64,000 bases of DNA from NCBI RefSeq assembly GCF_000224065.1, contig NZ_AFWT01000010.1, positions 1 to 64,000 on the forward strand. The letters are read 5' to 3'. Shown in pieces: positions 34,248 to 43,641 of the stretch. This DNA comes from Thiorhodococcus drewsii AZ1 (lineage in GTDB: Bacteria > Pseudomonadota > Gammaproteobacteria > Chromatiales > Chromatiaceae). A program made the position numbers and the translations under genes. Below the pieces are notes generated by a model that was not told where the DNA came from, searched no databases, and saw only the letters and a program-made list of their open reading frames with translations. Every line of letters starts with the position of its first letter. The first letter of the stretch is position 1.

Positions 34248-34709
34248 ATGAAGCGTTTAACAGATTTTGCGCCGTGCGCTGTTTCTCGCCAGCGTGGCTT
34301 TACCCTTATTGAAGTCTTGATCGCCATCCTCGTGCTATCCATTGGTTTGCTTGGGTTGGCGGGATTGCAGACCGTGTCTCTCAAGATGAATCAAGGCTCT
34401 TATCTGCGTACTCAGGCCACGAATTTGGCTTATGAGATTACCGATGCGATGAGGGCTAATCCGTCTAAAGCTTCTGATTACATTGGCGCTTTCAGTAACG
34501 TGACCTGCGATCTTAGTTATGTTCGGTCGGGCAGCATTGAGGCAGCCGATATTGCTGAATGGCGAAATCGTTTGGCTTGCCTATTGCCAGCGGGGAGCGG
34601 CTCGATTGCTCAGAAGGGCGATATTTTTACGATTACAGTAATCTGGGATGAATCGCGTCAGGAAGGCAGTAGTGTTACTCAATCATTCAGTTTCGAGACC
34701 CAGCTATGA
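34248..34709 (+). CDS. pilV: Type IV pilus minor pilin PilV
   Basis: Prepilin of 153 residues cut after Gly17 ahead of FTLIEVLIAILVLSIGLLGL, which is the PilV/minor-pilin N-terminal helix with Glu at +5. GLQTVSLKMNQGSYLRTQATNLAYEITDAMRANP follows in form typical of PilV. It helps prime pilus assembly at the inner membrane with PilW, PilX, FimT and PilE. It begins 18 bases after fimT and overlaps pilW by 4 bases (ATGA). Confidence 0.93.
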   Translation: MKRLTDFAPCAVSRQRGFTLIEVLIAILVLSIGLLGLAGLQTVSLKMNQGSYLRTQATNLAYEITDAMRANPSKASDYIGAFSNVTCDLSYVRSGSIEAADIAEWRNRLACLLPAGSGSIAQKGDIFTITVIWDESRQEGSSVTQSFSFETQL

Positions 34710-35728
34710 GCGAACCAAAGAAGAACGGTTTCACGCTGGTCGAGTTAATGGTAGCTATGACCATTGGTTTATTCATTTCTGGCGGTATTCTTCAGATATT
34801 TCTTATTTCCAAGCAGAGCTATCGCGCCACTGAGGCTATGTCTCGTTTACAGGAAAACGGGCGATTCGCACTCGAATATCTGTCACGCGATATCCGTCAA
34901 GTGGGATTCAAGAGTTTGTGTGCCAACGGGCTCAATAACCTGCTTGATGAAAGTGATACGAAATACACCGCAGACCGCTTTGATCTAATAAATAGTCCTG
35001 TTAAGGGTTGGGATGGAGAAAAAGGCGATGACCCTGATGTCGGGGTAGGAAAGATGTCGGCATATAAGGCCGACACCGATGTCATAATGTTCAACCATGC
35101 GGCGGAATCTTCCGGTCTGACCGTGACCGGTGCAACAGACGATACTTCGTCCGTGATTGCATTAACTGGATCGAGCGGGTTGCTCAGTAATTCCATCCTG
35201 CTGATCGGGGATGATGCCAACAACTGCTACATTTGCTGTGATCTATTTCAAAATCTTGCCGCTGATGACGCAACCAGCCTTTCGCGTGCCGCTGCTGGAA
35301 CCCCCGGAAACAAAGCCATCACGACTCCACTGAGCCATGATTATGGAGCCGGGATGGAAATTCGTTTGCTCCGCAGCCGCCTGTATTTTATCGCGCCCGG
35401 CGAGAATAACTTGCCCGCCTTGTGGGAGCGGAGTTTCGATAAAGGTGCCTACGAAGATAATGATCTGGTGGAAGGTGTTTTTGACATGCAGATAAGCTAC
35501 CTGATTCGCGCAGGTAATTATGTCAATGCAAGTGCCGTCACTAACTGGAATGATGTGATTGCGGTGAAAATCGATCTGCTTCTGGTTAGCAATGAAGACA
35601 ACCTGGTAGAGCAACCGATGTCGCTTCCTTTCCTGAAAAACGATGGCGCAACTGCTTTTACTGCGACTGACCGACGAATCTATCAGTCATTTAGTACCAC
35701 CATCGCCTTGCGTAACCGAATGCCTTAA
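34706..35728 (+). CDS. pilW: Type IV pilus minor pilin PilW
   Basis: Large minor pilin of 340 residues. The leader is short (cut after Gly8) before FTLVELMVAMTIGLFISGG; Glu is at +5. The region SRLQENGRFALEYLSRDIRQVGF is the PilW signature. Cys residues (ANNCYICCDLF) suggest a disulfide-held loop. It overlaps pilV by 4 bases and ends 12 bases before pilX. Base composition of pilV-pilW is more A/T-rich than the surrounding housekeeping genes. Confidence 0.93.
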   Translation: MSEPKKNGFTLVELMVAMTIGLFISGGILQIFLISKQSYRATEAMSRLQENGRFALEYLSRDIRQVGFKSLCANGLNNLLDESDTKYTADRFDLINSPVKGWDGEKGDDPDVGVGKMSAYKADTDVIMFNHAAESSGLTVTGATDDTSSVIALTGSSGLLSNSILLIGDDANNCYICCDLFQNLAADDATSLSRAAAGTPGNKAITTPLSHDYGAGMEIRLLRSRLYFIAPGENNLPALWERSFDKGAYEDNDLVEGVFDMQISYLIRAGNYVNASAVTNWNDVIAVKIDLLLVSNEDNLVEQPMSLPFLKNDGATAFTATDRRIYQSFSTTIALRNRMP

Positions 35729-35740
35729 GGAGAACGCCCC

Positions 35741-36226
35741 ATGTTTCAGCCGACTTACGACCGCCGTCAGCATGGCATGGTTCTGGTAACCGGGCTCATC
35801 ATTCTTCTCGTCATGACAGTGATCGGTGTTACTGCGATGCAGAGCGTCAGCCTCGATGAACGCATGGCCGGCAATGTGCGCTCCCGCAATGTCGCTTTCC
35901 AGGCTGCGGAGGGCGCTTTACGTAAGGCCGAAAGTCAATTGCTGCAATCCACTGCTGTTCAAAATACAGCAAAAACCAAAACGAAGATCGGTGATCCTGC
36001 TCGGTGGGATGGGACTTCCAGCCCCGATGAAACCGGTAGTTTTTCCATTTCAGGGCCAGTTGAAAGCCCGACCTATTACATTGGTCCACCTTATAAGGTC
36101 AACTCTGGTGGCGTCGAGTGGGGAAAGGGAGAAACTGAATCCCGTGATGTTTATACCATTACCTCATTCAGCAAGGGTGCAACTGATACAGCTATCGTGA
36201 TCCTGCAAAGCAGGTTCGCGCTTTAG
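35741..36226 (+). CDS. pilX: Type IV pilus assembly protein PilX
   Basis: Minor pilin-like protein of 161 residues. Cleavage is predicted after Gly12 (RRQHG) before MVLVTGLIILLVMTVIGV; as in other PilX proteins the helix lacks the Glu+5 of major pilins. The motif MQSVSLDERMAGNVRSRNVAF followed by AAEGALRKAE (note: one residue stretch each) is diagnostic for PilX. AAGGAG precedes the ATG. It lies between pilW and pilY1. Confidence 0.9.
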   Translation: MFQPTYDRRQHGMVLVTGLIILLVMTVIGVTAMQSVSLDERMAGNVRSRNVAFQAAEGALRKAESQLLQSTAVQNTAKTKTKIGDPARWDGTSSPDETGSFSISGPVESPTYYIGPPYKVNSGGVEWGKGETESRDVYTITSFSKGATDTAIVILQSRFAL

Positions 36227-36369
36227 TCTGAGCAGGCGATGGTTGTTTTTGTGAGCGAATCATTAGTGCGCTCCCGAGTCAGCCTGTGATGGTCATCAGC
36301 ACGGTTACTCAGCCGACTCGATGTGCCGCATTCAAGCTAGGGGCAATTGCTCCGCACGGAGGTCAGATC

Positions 36370-39300
36370 ATGTCCGCATCCGCATCATTCACGCGATTGC
36401 TCATCCATGCCCAGGCGTTGCTCGCGGGGGCGTGCCTCGGTTTGGTGCTTGCAACACCTGTCATAGCGGCGGTCGATATCGAGCCAAAGCCGCTGTTTAC
36501 CACTCCAGCGGTAACCCCCGCGCTGATTTTGGCTGTTGATGACTCTGGTTCCATGGATTCTGAAATCCTGACGAAAAATAATGATGGCGCCCTTTGGTGG
36601 CATACTGGAGATAAATCGTTTACAGGACGCAATCAGAGTGATGCCGTTGAGGCCGGTGTCCTTAACTTTAATATGAACGGCGGCGCAAATGGCACGTGGA
36701 AAAAATTTGTTTATCTCTTCCCTAATGGCACTGGGCAAAAAAGCGGTCGTCGCCAATATTCAGATAGCAGCAACGATCACTATGCTGTGCCACCCATCGG
36801 TGACTTCGCCTTTGCTCGGTCACATGAATATAATCTGATGTATTTCAATCCAGCTACAACCTACAAACCCTGGCCAAGCCTTGGCGGTAAAACATTTAGT
36901 GATTCGAACCCTACGGCAGCCAAAACTGATCCGACACGCGGTAGCGAGACTTTTAATTTAACGGTGGATCGAGTTAACAGTAACAACAACCATAAATTCA
37001 GAGTCTATCCCGGTATGACGCTTCCGATTGGTACGCGGAAATTATCTGGATCGACCTGTCAAGCAGAATTGACAGCACCGGAAGCTGTCACGGCAGTAGC
37101 TTCACAAGCATTATGCTATTTTCCTGCAACCTTTTATCTCAAAGAAACGACCCCGCTGCCTGCCGGATTTGGTTATCTTACAAGCAAAACGATTGGTGGC
37201 GCCGATGCGGTCGTTGACGGCAAGGCACCAAACGGATCGAATATGATCCGCTATGAGATTAAGCCAGAAAATTTCGACTCGACGGCTGCGTATGACGCGG
37301 CCATTCAAAATTTCGCCAATTGGTTTACCTATTATCATAAGCGCCATATCGCAACTCGTGGTGCAATCGGCCAAGCTTTTAAAGATATTTACGGTTTTCG
37401 GGTCGGGAGCTATCTGATCAATACGAACCCTTCGTCAACGCTAGTGTATCGAGATATGTCCGTTGACTCTGATCGGGATGATTTCTTCGAAATGGTATAC
37501 GAGGATTACCTTGGGTCGGGCGGTACGCCAAACCGCCGGGCAGTCAATCGAATGTGGAGCCAATTGGAGCGAACCGATAATGGCGCGCCGATCCAGGAGA
37601 AATGTCAGATGAATTTCGGCGTCCTCTTTACAGACGGTTATTCCGATGTTCACGATACCGGAGTCGGAAATCGCGATGACGAACTGGGCTCGCCCTTTGC
37701 CGATACCTACTCCAATACAATGGGCGATGTCGCTGCCAGGCTTTATCTCGATAATCCTCGTCCAGATCTGCCGACCGGAGAGGTTCCAGTCCCGCTCGGT
37801 TGCAGTCTTGCAACCCCATCCCCCAGGCTCGACTGTAACACCAATCTGCACCTTAATCTTTTTGCCATTACGATGGGATCACCTGGCACTATCTTTAATG
37901 TCAACCAGGCACAAACCGATGATCCTTACACTAATCCACCGACCTGGCCTAGCGTCACGACGACACGCAATCCAGTGCAAATCGATGATCTCTGGCACGC
38001 GACTCTTAATGGCCGTGGGACATTCTTAAGCGTCGATGTGCCCTCTGAGTTGGGCGAGAAATTTAGCGAGATCTTGGCTGAAATCGGCTCCCGGCTGGAG
38101 ACATCTTCATCCTCGGCGGCCACTAGTTCGGCCATTCTGAGTACCAGCACCTTGGTCTATACCGCTGGATTTCGTAGCGAAGACTGGTCGGGGACCTTCA
38201 CCGCCCATTCTGTCACCGCTAGCGAGGAACAGGGGCCGCTGGTCTGGAACGCCGAGGCCAAACTGCGGAATATGTATGCAGCCAGCCGCAAGATTTTCAC
38301 GCGGGCGGCGGATACAGCGGGCGTCGGGAGTGGCGCCGTATTTGAGTGGGCCAATCTGACTGCGGCTCAAAAGGCAGCGTTGAACTATAACGCTAGTAAT
38401 ATATCCGATGGGCTCGGTAGCGATCGGGTCGATTGGCTGCGTGGCAATGAGAGCGCTAATGCTACGTTTAGGGATCGTGATGGTAAATTGCTCGGCGACA
38501 TCGTCAATTCGGACCCTCAATACGATGATGGGGTACTCTATGTCGGCGCCAATGATGGCATGCTGCATGCTTTCAACGGCGAAACTGGCGACGAGATCTT
38601 CGCCTTCATCCCCAGCGAGCTAATGTTATCTGAGCCGGGCGAGAGCTATGCCCCCCTCAGTCGCCTGACCGATCCGAACTATACCCACCGCTACATGATG
38701 GATGGTTCCGTTTCGGTTATGACGGCCGTGCTGAGTGGCACGGAAAAGAAGGTTTTGGTTGGAAGCATGGGGCTGGGGGGGCGCTCTGTGTTTGCTCTGG
38801 ATGTGACCGATCCGACAAGCTTCAGCACATCGAATGTGCTCTGGGAGTTCCGTGATGCTGATCTTGGCTACGGTGTTGGCCAGCCGCTGATCGGCCAGTT
38901 CAACGATGGCACCTGGGTGGCCGTATTTGGCAACGGCTACAACAGCGATCAGAATCGGGCCTTTCTCTATGTCGTCAATCTCGCAACCGGTGCGTTGATC
39001 GCCAAACTCGACACCGCAACTGGGGATGCGACGACCCCAAATGGCCTTGCCGCTCCCATCGGAACGATCTGGCCAGCCATGAACGGCAAAGCGCAACGGA
39101 TTTATGCCGGCGACCTGTTGGGTAATCTCTGGCGTTTCGATGTCTCCTCGACGCCTTGGACGGTTGAGCTTTTATTCACTGCTACGGATGATAATGGTAA
39201 TTTGCAACCGATTACCTCGCGCCCTGCCGTTGGGAAATTGCCTGACGTTGATAACTACGTTGTCGTGACCTTCGGCACTGGCAGTTATTTTCGCACGTCT

Positions 39301-39936
39301 GATAAAACGGATAATCATATCCAGTCTCTGTACGGTATTTTCGATCCGGTCGGTGCATCACCTAATCCAGTGAACGACCGTAGCGACCTTCTGGAACAAG
39401 AGGTTGTTTATTACGGCGTCAATGCGTTTGGAAATTACGCCAACCGTGTCCGTGTGCTTTCTAACCATGCTCTGGACACGGCAACGCCGGAAGCGGGTTG
39501 GTACATTGATCTTGATGAGGCGGATACTGGCGAGCTTGGTGAGCGCGTTATCAGTGACGCGAAGGTCAAGTATAGTGGCGAGCTAGTTTGGGCTGAGATC
39601 AGTACTTTGATCCTGGACGAAGATGTGTGCGGAAGCGGCAGAAACGGTTATCTCATGGATATCGATCTTGCCACCGGCGGACGCACAGCGAGCGCCGTTT
39701 TGGATCTGGATTTTAATGGCAGCTTTGACGCAGGCGATAAAGTCCAGTTGGCTGATGGCACTTGGGCTGATGTTAGCGGGATCCACTATGGACAGGGTGA
39801 GGAAATCATAGCGATCGGATCGCCAAATCAAACCTATGAACTGCTGGTGCCGGGTGGCGATCCTAACGGACGTTACGCGCGTGGGCGAAAGAGCGGAACT
39901 GATATTGGCAGGCAGGGTTGGCAACAATTGCGATAA
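36370..39936 (+). CDS. pilY1: Type IV pilus tip adhesin / biogenesis factor PilY1
   Basis: Secreted 1,188-residue protein carried at the pilus tip; acts in adhesion, twitching and surface sensing. The signal peptide ends near residue 34 (PVIAA before VDIEPKP). A von Willebrand A-type domain begins at VDDSGSMD (residues 57-62 hold the DxSxS metal site). The C-terminal half is the PilC/PilY1 beta-propeller (GDIVNSDPQYDDGVLYVGA, VLVGSMGLGGRSVFALDV). A calcium-loop-like DLDFNGSFD lies near residue 1115. GGAGG 7 bases upstream sets the ATG at 36370; 28 codons of open frame precede it. Confidence 0.93.
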   Translation: MSASASFTRLLIHAQALLAGACLGLVLATPVIAAVDIEPKPLFTTPAVTPALILAVDDSGSMDSEILTKNNDGALWWHTGDKSFTGRNQSDAVEAGVLNFNMNGGANGTWKKFVYLFPNGTGQKSGRRQYSDSSNDHYAVPPIGDFAFARSHEYNLMYFNPATTYKPWPSLGGKTFSDSNPTAAKTDPTRGSETFNLTVDRVNSNNNHKFRVYPGMTLPIGTRKLSGSTCQAELTAPEAVTAVASQALCYFPATFYLKETTPLPAGFGYLTSKTIGGADAVVDGKAPNGSNMIRYEIKPENFDSTAAYDAAIQNFANWFTYYHKRHIATRGAIGQAFKDIYGFRVGSYLINTNPSSTLVYRDMSVDSDRDDFFEMVYEDYLGSGGTPNRRAVNRMWSQLERTDNGAPIQEKCQMNFGVLFTDGYSDVHDTGVGNRDDELGSPFADTYSNTMGDVAARLYLDNPRPDLPTGEVPVPLGCSLATPSPRLDCNTNLHLNLFAITMGSPGTIFNVNQAQTDDPYTNPPTWPSVTTTRNPVQIDDLWHATLNGRGTFLSVDVPSELGEKFSEILAEIGSRLETSSSSAATSSAILSTSTLVYTAGFRSEDWSGTFTAHSVTASEEQGPLVWNAEAKLRNMYAASRKIFTRAADTAGVGSGAVFEWANLTAAQKAALNYNASNISDGLGSDRVDWLRGNESANATFRDRDGKLLGDIVNSDPQYDDGVLYVGANDGMLHAFNGETGDEIFAFIPSELMLSEPGESYAPLSRLTDPNYTHRYMMDGSVSVMTAVLSGTEKKVLVGSMGLGGRSVFALDVTDPTSFSTSNVLWEFRDADLGYGVGQPLIGQFNDGTWVAVFGNGYNSDQNRAFLYVVNLATGALIAKLDTATGDATTPNGLAAPIGTIWPAMNGKAQRIYAGDLLGNLWRFDVSSTPWTVELLFTATDDNGNLQPITSRPAVGKLPDVDNYVVVTFGTGSYFRTSDKTDNHIQSLYGIFDPVGASPNPVNDRSDLLEQEVVYYGVNAFGNYANRVRVLSNHALDTATPEAGWYIDLDEADTGELGERVISDAKVKYSGELVWAEISTLILDEDVCGSGRNGYLMDIDLATGGRTASAVLDLDFNGSFDAGDKVQLADGTWADVSGIHYGQGEEIIAIGSPNQTYELLVPGGDPNGRYARGRKSGTDIGRQGWQQLR

Positions 39937-39978
39937 CCTGATGCCGCGCTAAACCATCCGGGATTTTGACGCTTCTCA

Positions 39979-40010
39979 ACCCTCCTTTCGCAAGAGGGAG
40001 GGTGTTTCTA
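39979..40010 (+). terminator. Possible terminator after pilY1
   Basis: ACCCTCC (39979-39985) pairs with GGAGGGT (39997-40003), 11-base loop, followed by GTTTCTA. The T-run is weak. It lies 43 bases after the pilY1 stop and ends at the IS target site. If real, pilE already had its own promoter before the insertion. Confidence 0.5.
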
Positions 40011-40014
40011 TGTG

Positions 40015-41048
40015 CCTGATTATTAAAATGCCTCAGCCATTTTCAGGAGGTGGTGGGCATTGGCGGTGTACGAACGGCTGCCCACCCCAGACGAGGGAGC
40101 ATGGCTGCCAGGTCAAATCGGCGATTGAAGCGATAGCAAAACTCGGCCAAAAAGTGTGGCAGATGCTTGCCGCTGACCTGATGATAGGACCCATGCAGGC
40201 TGTTTTTGACGTTACCGAGGACGGTGTTAAGCCACTGAAATTCGGGCAAGGCCATGCTGCGATAGCCTCCGCCGGTGACAACGGGCTGGTGCTCGAACCC
40301 GGCGCTGGCGACGCCACGAAAACACGCCAGCCCATCGCTGAGCACGATGGCATTGGGATCGAAATGGCGCTTGGCGAAGCGCTCGACTTCCCCCTTGCGG
40401 AAGCCGGCCACCTTACCCAGGCACAGCCCGATCGGGTGGCCTTCTTCGTTGCAGGACAAAGCGGCGATAAACGGAATATTGTTCGGTGAGCCGCGCCCAG
40501 GCTTGGCGCCGTGACGCTCCCCGCCCCAGTAGGCATCGTCGACCTCGATAACGCCCTTGAGTCGGGTTTGGTCGTCACGCTCTTTCATCACCTGCAACAG
40601 CTTGTGCTTGACCCGCCACGCGGTGAGATAGGAGGCACCCAGATGACGTTTGAGCTCCAGTGCAGAGATGCCGTTTTTCTGCTGCGTCAACAAGAACATG
40701 CCAGGAACCAAGTCGTGAGCGGCAGCTTGGTGGCCTCGAAGATCGTCCCAGCTGTCACGGAGGTTTGGTGATGGCAATGGCGGCACTGCAACAGGGCTCG
40801 CGTGCGCAGTCGCACCGGTACGCCCCCGTGACCACAGCTCGGGCAGACGAACCCCTGCGGCCAGCGCCATTGCTCCAGGGCCTCAACGTACAGGGCTTCA
40901 CGGCCGTAGTGCGTCATAAATTCCTGCAAGCTCAAGCCCTTCTGAAATTGGATCGGGTTTTGTGCCATCAGCGTTTCTCCAGGAACTTGCGATGGTCTCA
41001 GTATGCGCCGACTCAGCACTCGCAGGCTGAGATTCGTAAATAATCAGG
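40015..41048 (-). mobile_element. IS1595-family insertion sequence, copy B (decayed), between pilY1 and pilE
   Basis: A 1,034-bp relative of copy A, with the same outer bases: CCTGATTATTAA at 40015-40026 and AATCAGG ending at 41048. Flanking bases TCTATGTG (40007-40014) and TCTATGTA (41049-41056) are an 8-bp target duplication with one later mismatch. Relative to copy A it has two single-base deletions and scattered substitutions. The mismatched duplication and the deletions suggest an older insertion. Confidence 0.95.
40043..40968 (-). pseudogene. Frameshifted IS1595-family transposase
   Basis: Same gene as in copy A, starting at the equivalent ATG (40968). The first part reads correctly through PLTTWFLA, then a missing C near 40698 (CAAGAACATGCC instead of CAAGAACATCGCC) breaks the frame. 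The remainder, with the DDE residues VIEVDDAYWGG, VLSDGLACF and LAEFCYRFN, continues in another frame to 40043. A second one-base deletion near 40055 alters the C-terminal end. The product is unlikely to be functional, but the element could still be moved by copy A's transposase. Confidence 0.93.
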
Positions 41049-41181
41049 TCTATGTAAGAACAGAAATTACCCAACTGCTCTGCACTGTATACCCAACTAG
41101 AGGGAAAAACCGCCAAAGTGGTGCGGTTAGCCTATTTGCCTGATAGCCGCTCTCAATCATCCAGCAACAAGGTTTAGAGTC

Positions 41182-41616
41182 ATGCACGCAACTCGATCTC
41201 AACTTATTGGATTCACTCTGATCGAACTCATGATCACGGTCGCCATCGTTGGCATCCTCGCCGCGATTGCCTATCCGTCTTATCAGGATTCGGTTCGCAA
41301 ATCTTGGCGGGCTAACGCGGCGGCCTGTCTCTCTGAGTTGGCGCAAGGAATGGAGCGGCGTTTTACCGGTAGTTCGAGCTATGTCGGCGGTCTTCCGCCC
41401 TCCGGCTGCCCGAACGAAGGCGGTATGGGGAATCGCTACGCTTTTTCGTTTACCTCCGCCGCCACGGCGACCGCCTTCAGCCTGCAAGCAGTGCCCGTTG
41501 CCAGCGGTCCTCAGGCCAACGACAGTTGCGGCACACTGACCATCAATCAGATGGGGCAGAAGGGCGTCACGAGCGCCGCCAACGGCTATGACGCTGCCAC
41601 CTGCTGGCGCCGCTGA
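41182..41616 (+). CDS. pilE: Type IV pilin PilE-like minor pilin
   Basis: A 144-residue prepilin. Leader cut after Gly10 (QLIG) before FTLIELMITVAIVGILAAIAYPSY, with Glu at +5: the classic PilE helix. The C-terminal part holds Cys residues in PPSGCPNEGG, ANDSCGTL and DAATCWRR, for the pilin D-region disulfide. In related genomes pilE follows pilY1 directly; here the IS1595 copy B lies between them, so transcription must either cross the IS or start in the 130 bases before pilE. AAGG lies 10 bases upstream of the ATG. Confidence 0.9.
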   Translation: MHATRSQLIGFTLIELMITVAIVGILAAIAYPSYQDSVRKSWRANAAACLSELAQGMERRFTGSSSYVGGLPPSGCPNEGGMGNRYAFSFTSAATATAFSLQAVPVASGPQANDSCGTLTINQMGQKGVTSAANGYDAATCWRR

Positions 41617-41627
41617 TCGACTCAGTC

Positions 41628-41710
41628 CGCTTTGGGCAAAGCGCAACGCGCCCAACGCCTTCAAGCGCGCCACCCGAGTACGTGGGGATGGCGCATGCGT
41701 TCAAGGCGTT
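41628..41710. repeat. Palindromic (REP-like) sequence between pilE and fbp
   Basis: Two nested inverted repeats: CGCTTTG/CAAAGCG (41628-41643), directly after the pilE stop, and AACGCCTT/AAGGCGTT (41654-41661 with 41703-41710), whose inner parts also pair imperfectly. No T-run follows. It may slow or end transcription from pilE, or be a dispersed palindromic element. Confidence 0.55.
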
Positions 41711-41853
41711 CGCGCTTCCGCGCAAGCTCAAGACGCCTGTAGCACCAGCTGCACGTTCTTCGTCGTGGGTGTGGGTTCCTGTCCCATCCATGAAACACTT
41801 ATACTCGTCCACTCACAAAACAATACTTCAGATTGCTTGAGACGAGGACAACC

Positions 41854-42867
41854 ATGCACAACGGTACGACCATCACCCAGTTCATCATCGAAGAGCAGCG
41901 CCAAATCGCTGGGGCGACGGGGGATTTTACGTCGCTTCTCAACGATGTGGTCACGGCCTGCAAGGTCATCAGCGACATGGTCAACCATGGCGCGTTGGTG
42001 GGCGTGCTGGGCAGTGCCGGGACCGAGAACGTGCAGGGTGAGACGCAGAAGAAGCTCGACATCCTGTCCAACGAGGTGTTCATCAAGTCCAACGAGTGGG
42101 CGGGGCATCTGGCGGCGATGGCCTCGGAAGAGATGGACGAGATCTATCCCATCCCGATCCAGTATCCGCGCGGTAAGTATCTGCTGACATTCGACCCGCT
42201 GGACGGTTCGTCGAACATCGACGTCAATGTCTCGGTCGGGACCATCTTTTCCATCCTGCGCTGTCCGGGCGGTAACGATGAGCCGACCGAGCGCGATTTT
42301 CTGCAGGCGGGCACGCAGCAGGTTGCGGCTGGGTACGCACTCTATGGTCCCTCGACCATGATGGTGCTGACCACCGGCAACGGGGTCAACGGCTTTACGC
42401 TGGATCAGAATATCGGCGAGTTCATCCTGACCCATCCCAAGATGCAGATCCCCTCGGATACGCGGGAGTTTGCCATCAACGTCTCCAACATGCGCTTTTG
42501 GGAGCCGCCGGTGCGCCGCTATGTTCAGGAGTGTTTGGACGGCAAGGAGGGGCCGCGCGGCGAGGACTTCAACATGCGTTGGATCGCCTCGATGGTCGCC
42601 GAGGTGCACCGCATCCTGACCCGCGGCGGTATCTTCATGTATCCGATGGATTCCAAGATCAAGTCGAAGGGGCAGGGCGGTAAGCTGCGACTGCTCTACG
42701 AGGCCAATCCCATGTCCTTCGTCGTCGAGCAGGCGGGCGGCGGCTCCATCACCGGGGACGAGCGGATCCTGGAGGTCCAGCCTGAGTCGCTGCATCAGCG
42801 GGTGCCCGTGATTCTGGGCTCGCGCAACGAGGTCGAGCGCATTCTCGGATATCACAAGGATTCCTGA
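41854..42867 (+). CDS. fbp: Fructose-1,6-bisphosphatase, class I
   Basis: Hydrolyses fructose-1,6-bisphosphate in gluconeogenesis and the Calvin cycle. 337 residues. Metal and substrate motifs are complete: [22 protein letters not shown], the catalytic GGIFMYPMD, and [21 protein letters not shown] lies 7 bases before the ATG at 41854; seven upstream codons in frame are not used. It stands alone, without other Calvin-cycle genes, and is followed by an inverted repeat. In an autotroph this would serve CO2 fixation as well. Confidence 0.97.
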   Translation: MHNGTTITQFIIEEQRQIAGATGDFTSLLNDVVTACKVISDMVNHGALVGVLGSAGTENVQGETQKKLDILSNEVFIKSNEWAGHLAAMASEEMDEIYPIPIQYPRGKYLLTFDPLDGSSNIDVNVSVGTIFSILRCPGGNDEPTERDFLQAGTQQVAAGYALYGPSTMMVLTTGNGVNGFTLDQNIGEFILTHPKMQIPSDTREFAINVSNMRFWEPPVRRYVQECLDGKEGPRGEDFNMRWIASMVAEVHRILTRGGIFMYPMDSKIKSKGQGGKLRLLYEANPMSFVVEQAGGGSITGDERILEVQPESLHQRVPVILGSRNEVERILGYHKDS

Positions 42868-42879
42868 TCCCGTTCGATC

Positions 42880-42921
42880 GAGAACCGGCCGTTGCGCCGG
42901 TTCTCTTCGCTGTTTTCCGCT
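42880..42921 (+). terminator. Terminator after fbp
   Basis: GAGAACCGGC (42880-42889) pairs perfectly with GCCGGTTCTC (42896-42905), 6-base loop, followed by TTCGCTGTTTT. It starts 12 bases after the fbp stop codon. Confidence 0.8.
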
Positions 42922-42999
42922 TTTCCCAAGGGCGTTCTGGGGCTGGTCGACAGGCCTCCCCGGATTTCGCTCGCGCCGCATCCGGGCTACGGGTGCGGT

Positions 43000-43509
43000 T
43001 CAGGCGTTGTTTGGTTGCTTCATTGATTCTGTCGTCTCGATGCGGGCCTGATTCTCGGGTCCGCTGATCGCGAGGGCCTCGGGGTTCTTTCCCAGCGCCT
43101 GCCCCATGATGCGATGCGCGCGTTCGGCGATGAAGGCCGGCGTCAGGCGTCGATCGCGATAGATCAGTCCCTCCAATGCCTCGCGGTCCTGATAGAGAAT
43201 TTGTGATGGGGCGGGATTGAAATTGCTTTCCAGGCTGATTCGCGCGATGCGTCCCAGGTTCAGTCCTCGGCCGTCGTCGAGCAGGATCAGGTGGGGGGTG
43301 AGTCCGCGCGATGGGTCTGGGCGCGGAAAGGCCAGCACGTCGAGCAGGATATAGGGCTGCCCCAGCTGACGGATGTGCACATGGGTGGCGCTGATCTCGA
43401 GTTCGACCAGATGGATGGGTTGGCCGATGGCGGCTCGGAGTCGGCCGACCTGTCGATCGTAGTCGGCGCTGGGCCAGATGGGTGGGGGCGATGTGTCGGA
43501 TGGAGACAT
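43000..43509 (-). CDS. Hypothetical protein divergent from the FNR/DNR-like regulator
   Basis: A 169-residue soluble protein I do not recognise. It contains YDRQVGRLRAAIGQPIHLVE, a region of beta strands (ISATHVHIRQLGQPYILLDVL, split by turns) and a C-terminal helix-rich part with RAHRIMGQALGKNPEAL. No signal peptide or metal motif is evident. ATG at 43509 (MSPSDTSPPP) is used with GGAG about 12 bases upstream; the frame is open far beyond, overlapping the regulator. It is transcribed away from the regulator across a 132-base gap, so could be under its control. Confidence 0.6.
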   Translation of the reverse strand: MSPSDTSPPPIWPSADYDRQVGRLRAAIGQPIHLVELEISATHVHIRQLGQPYILLDVLAFPRPDPSRGLTPHLILLDDGRGLNLGRIARISLESNFNPAPSQILYQDREALEGLIYRDRRLTPAFIAERAHRIMGQALGKNPEALAISGPENQARIETTESMKQPNNA

Positions 43510-43641
43510 GAGGCTCGGGCTCCTCAGTTGCCTGGATTCGGGCGATCCGCCGCCATGGGAATGCGGCCTTGCGCTAGCATGGTACTCGATCGGCGCGTCC
43601 GGATTGGGCCGGCGCGCGTCGGAACGAGGTGCGCCATTGCC

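Noticed and set aside
40043-40870. The 275-codon frame in IS copy B as an intact transposase
   Set aside because: Its first 60 or so codons are frame-shifted relative to copy A and lack the zinc ribbon and start; a one-base deletion explains it.
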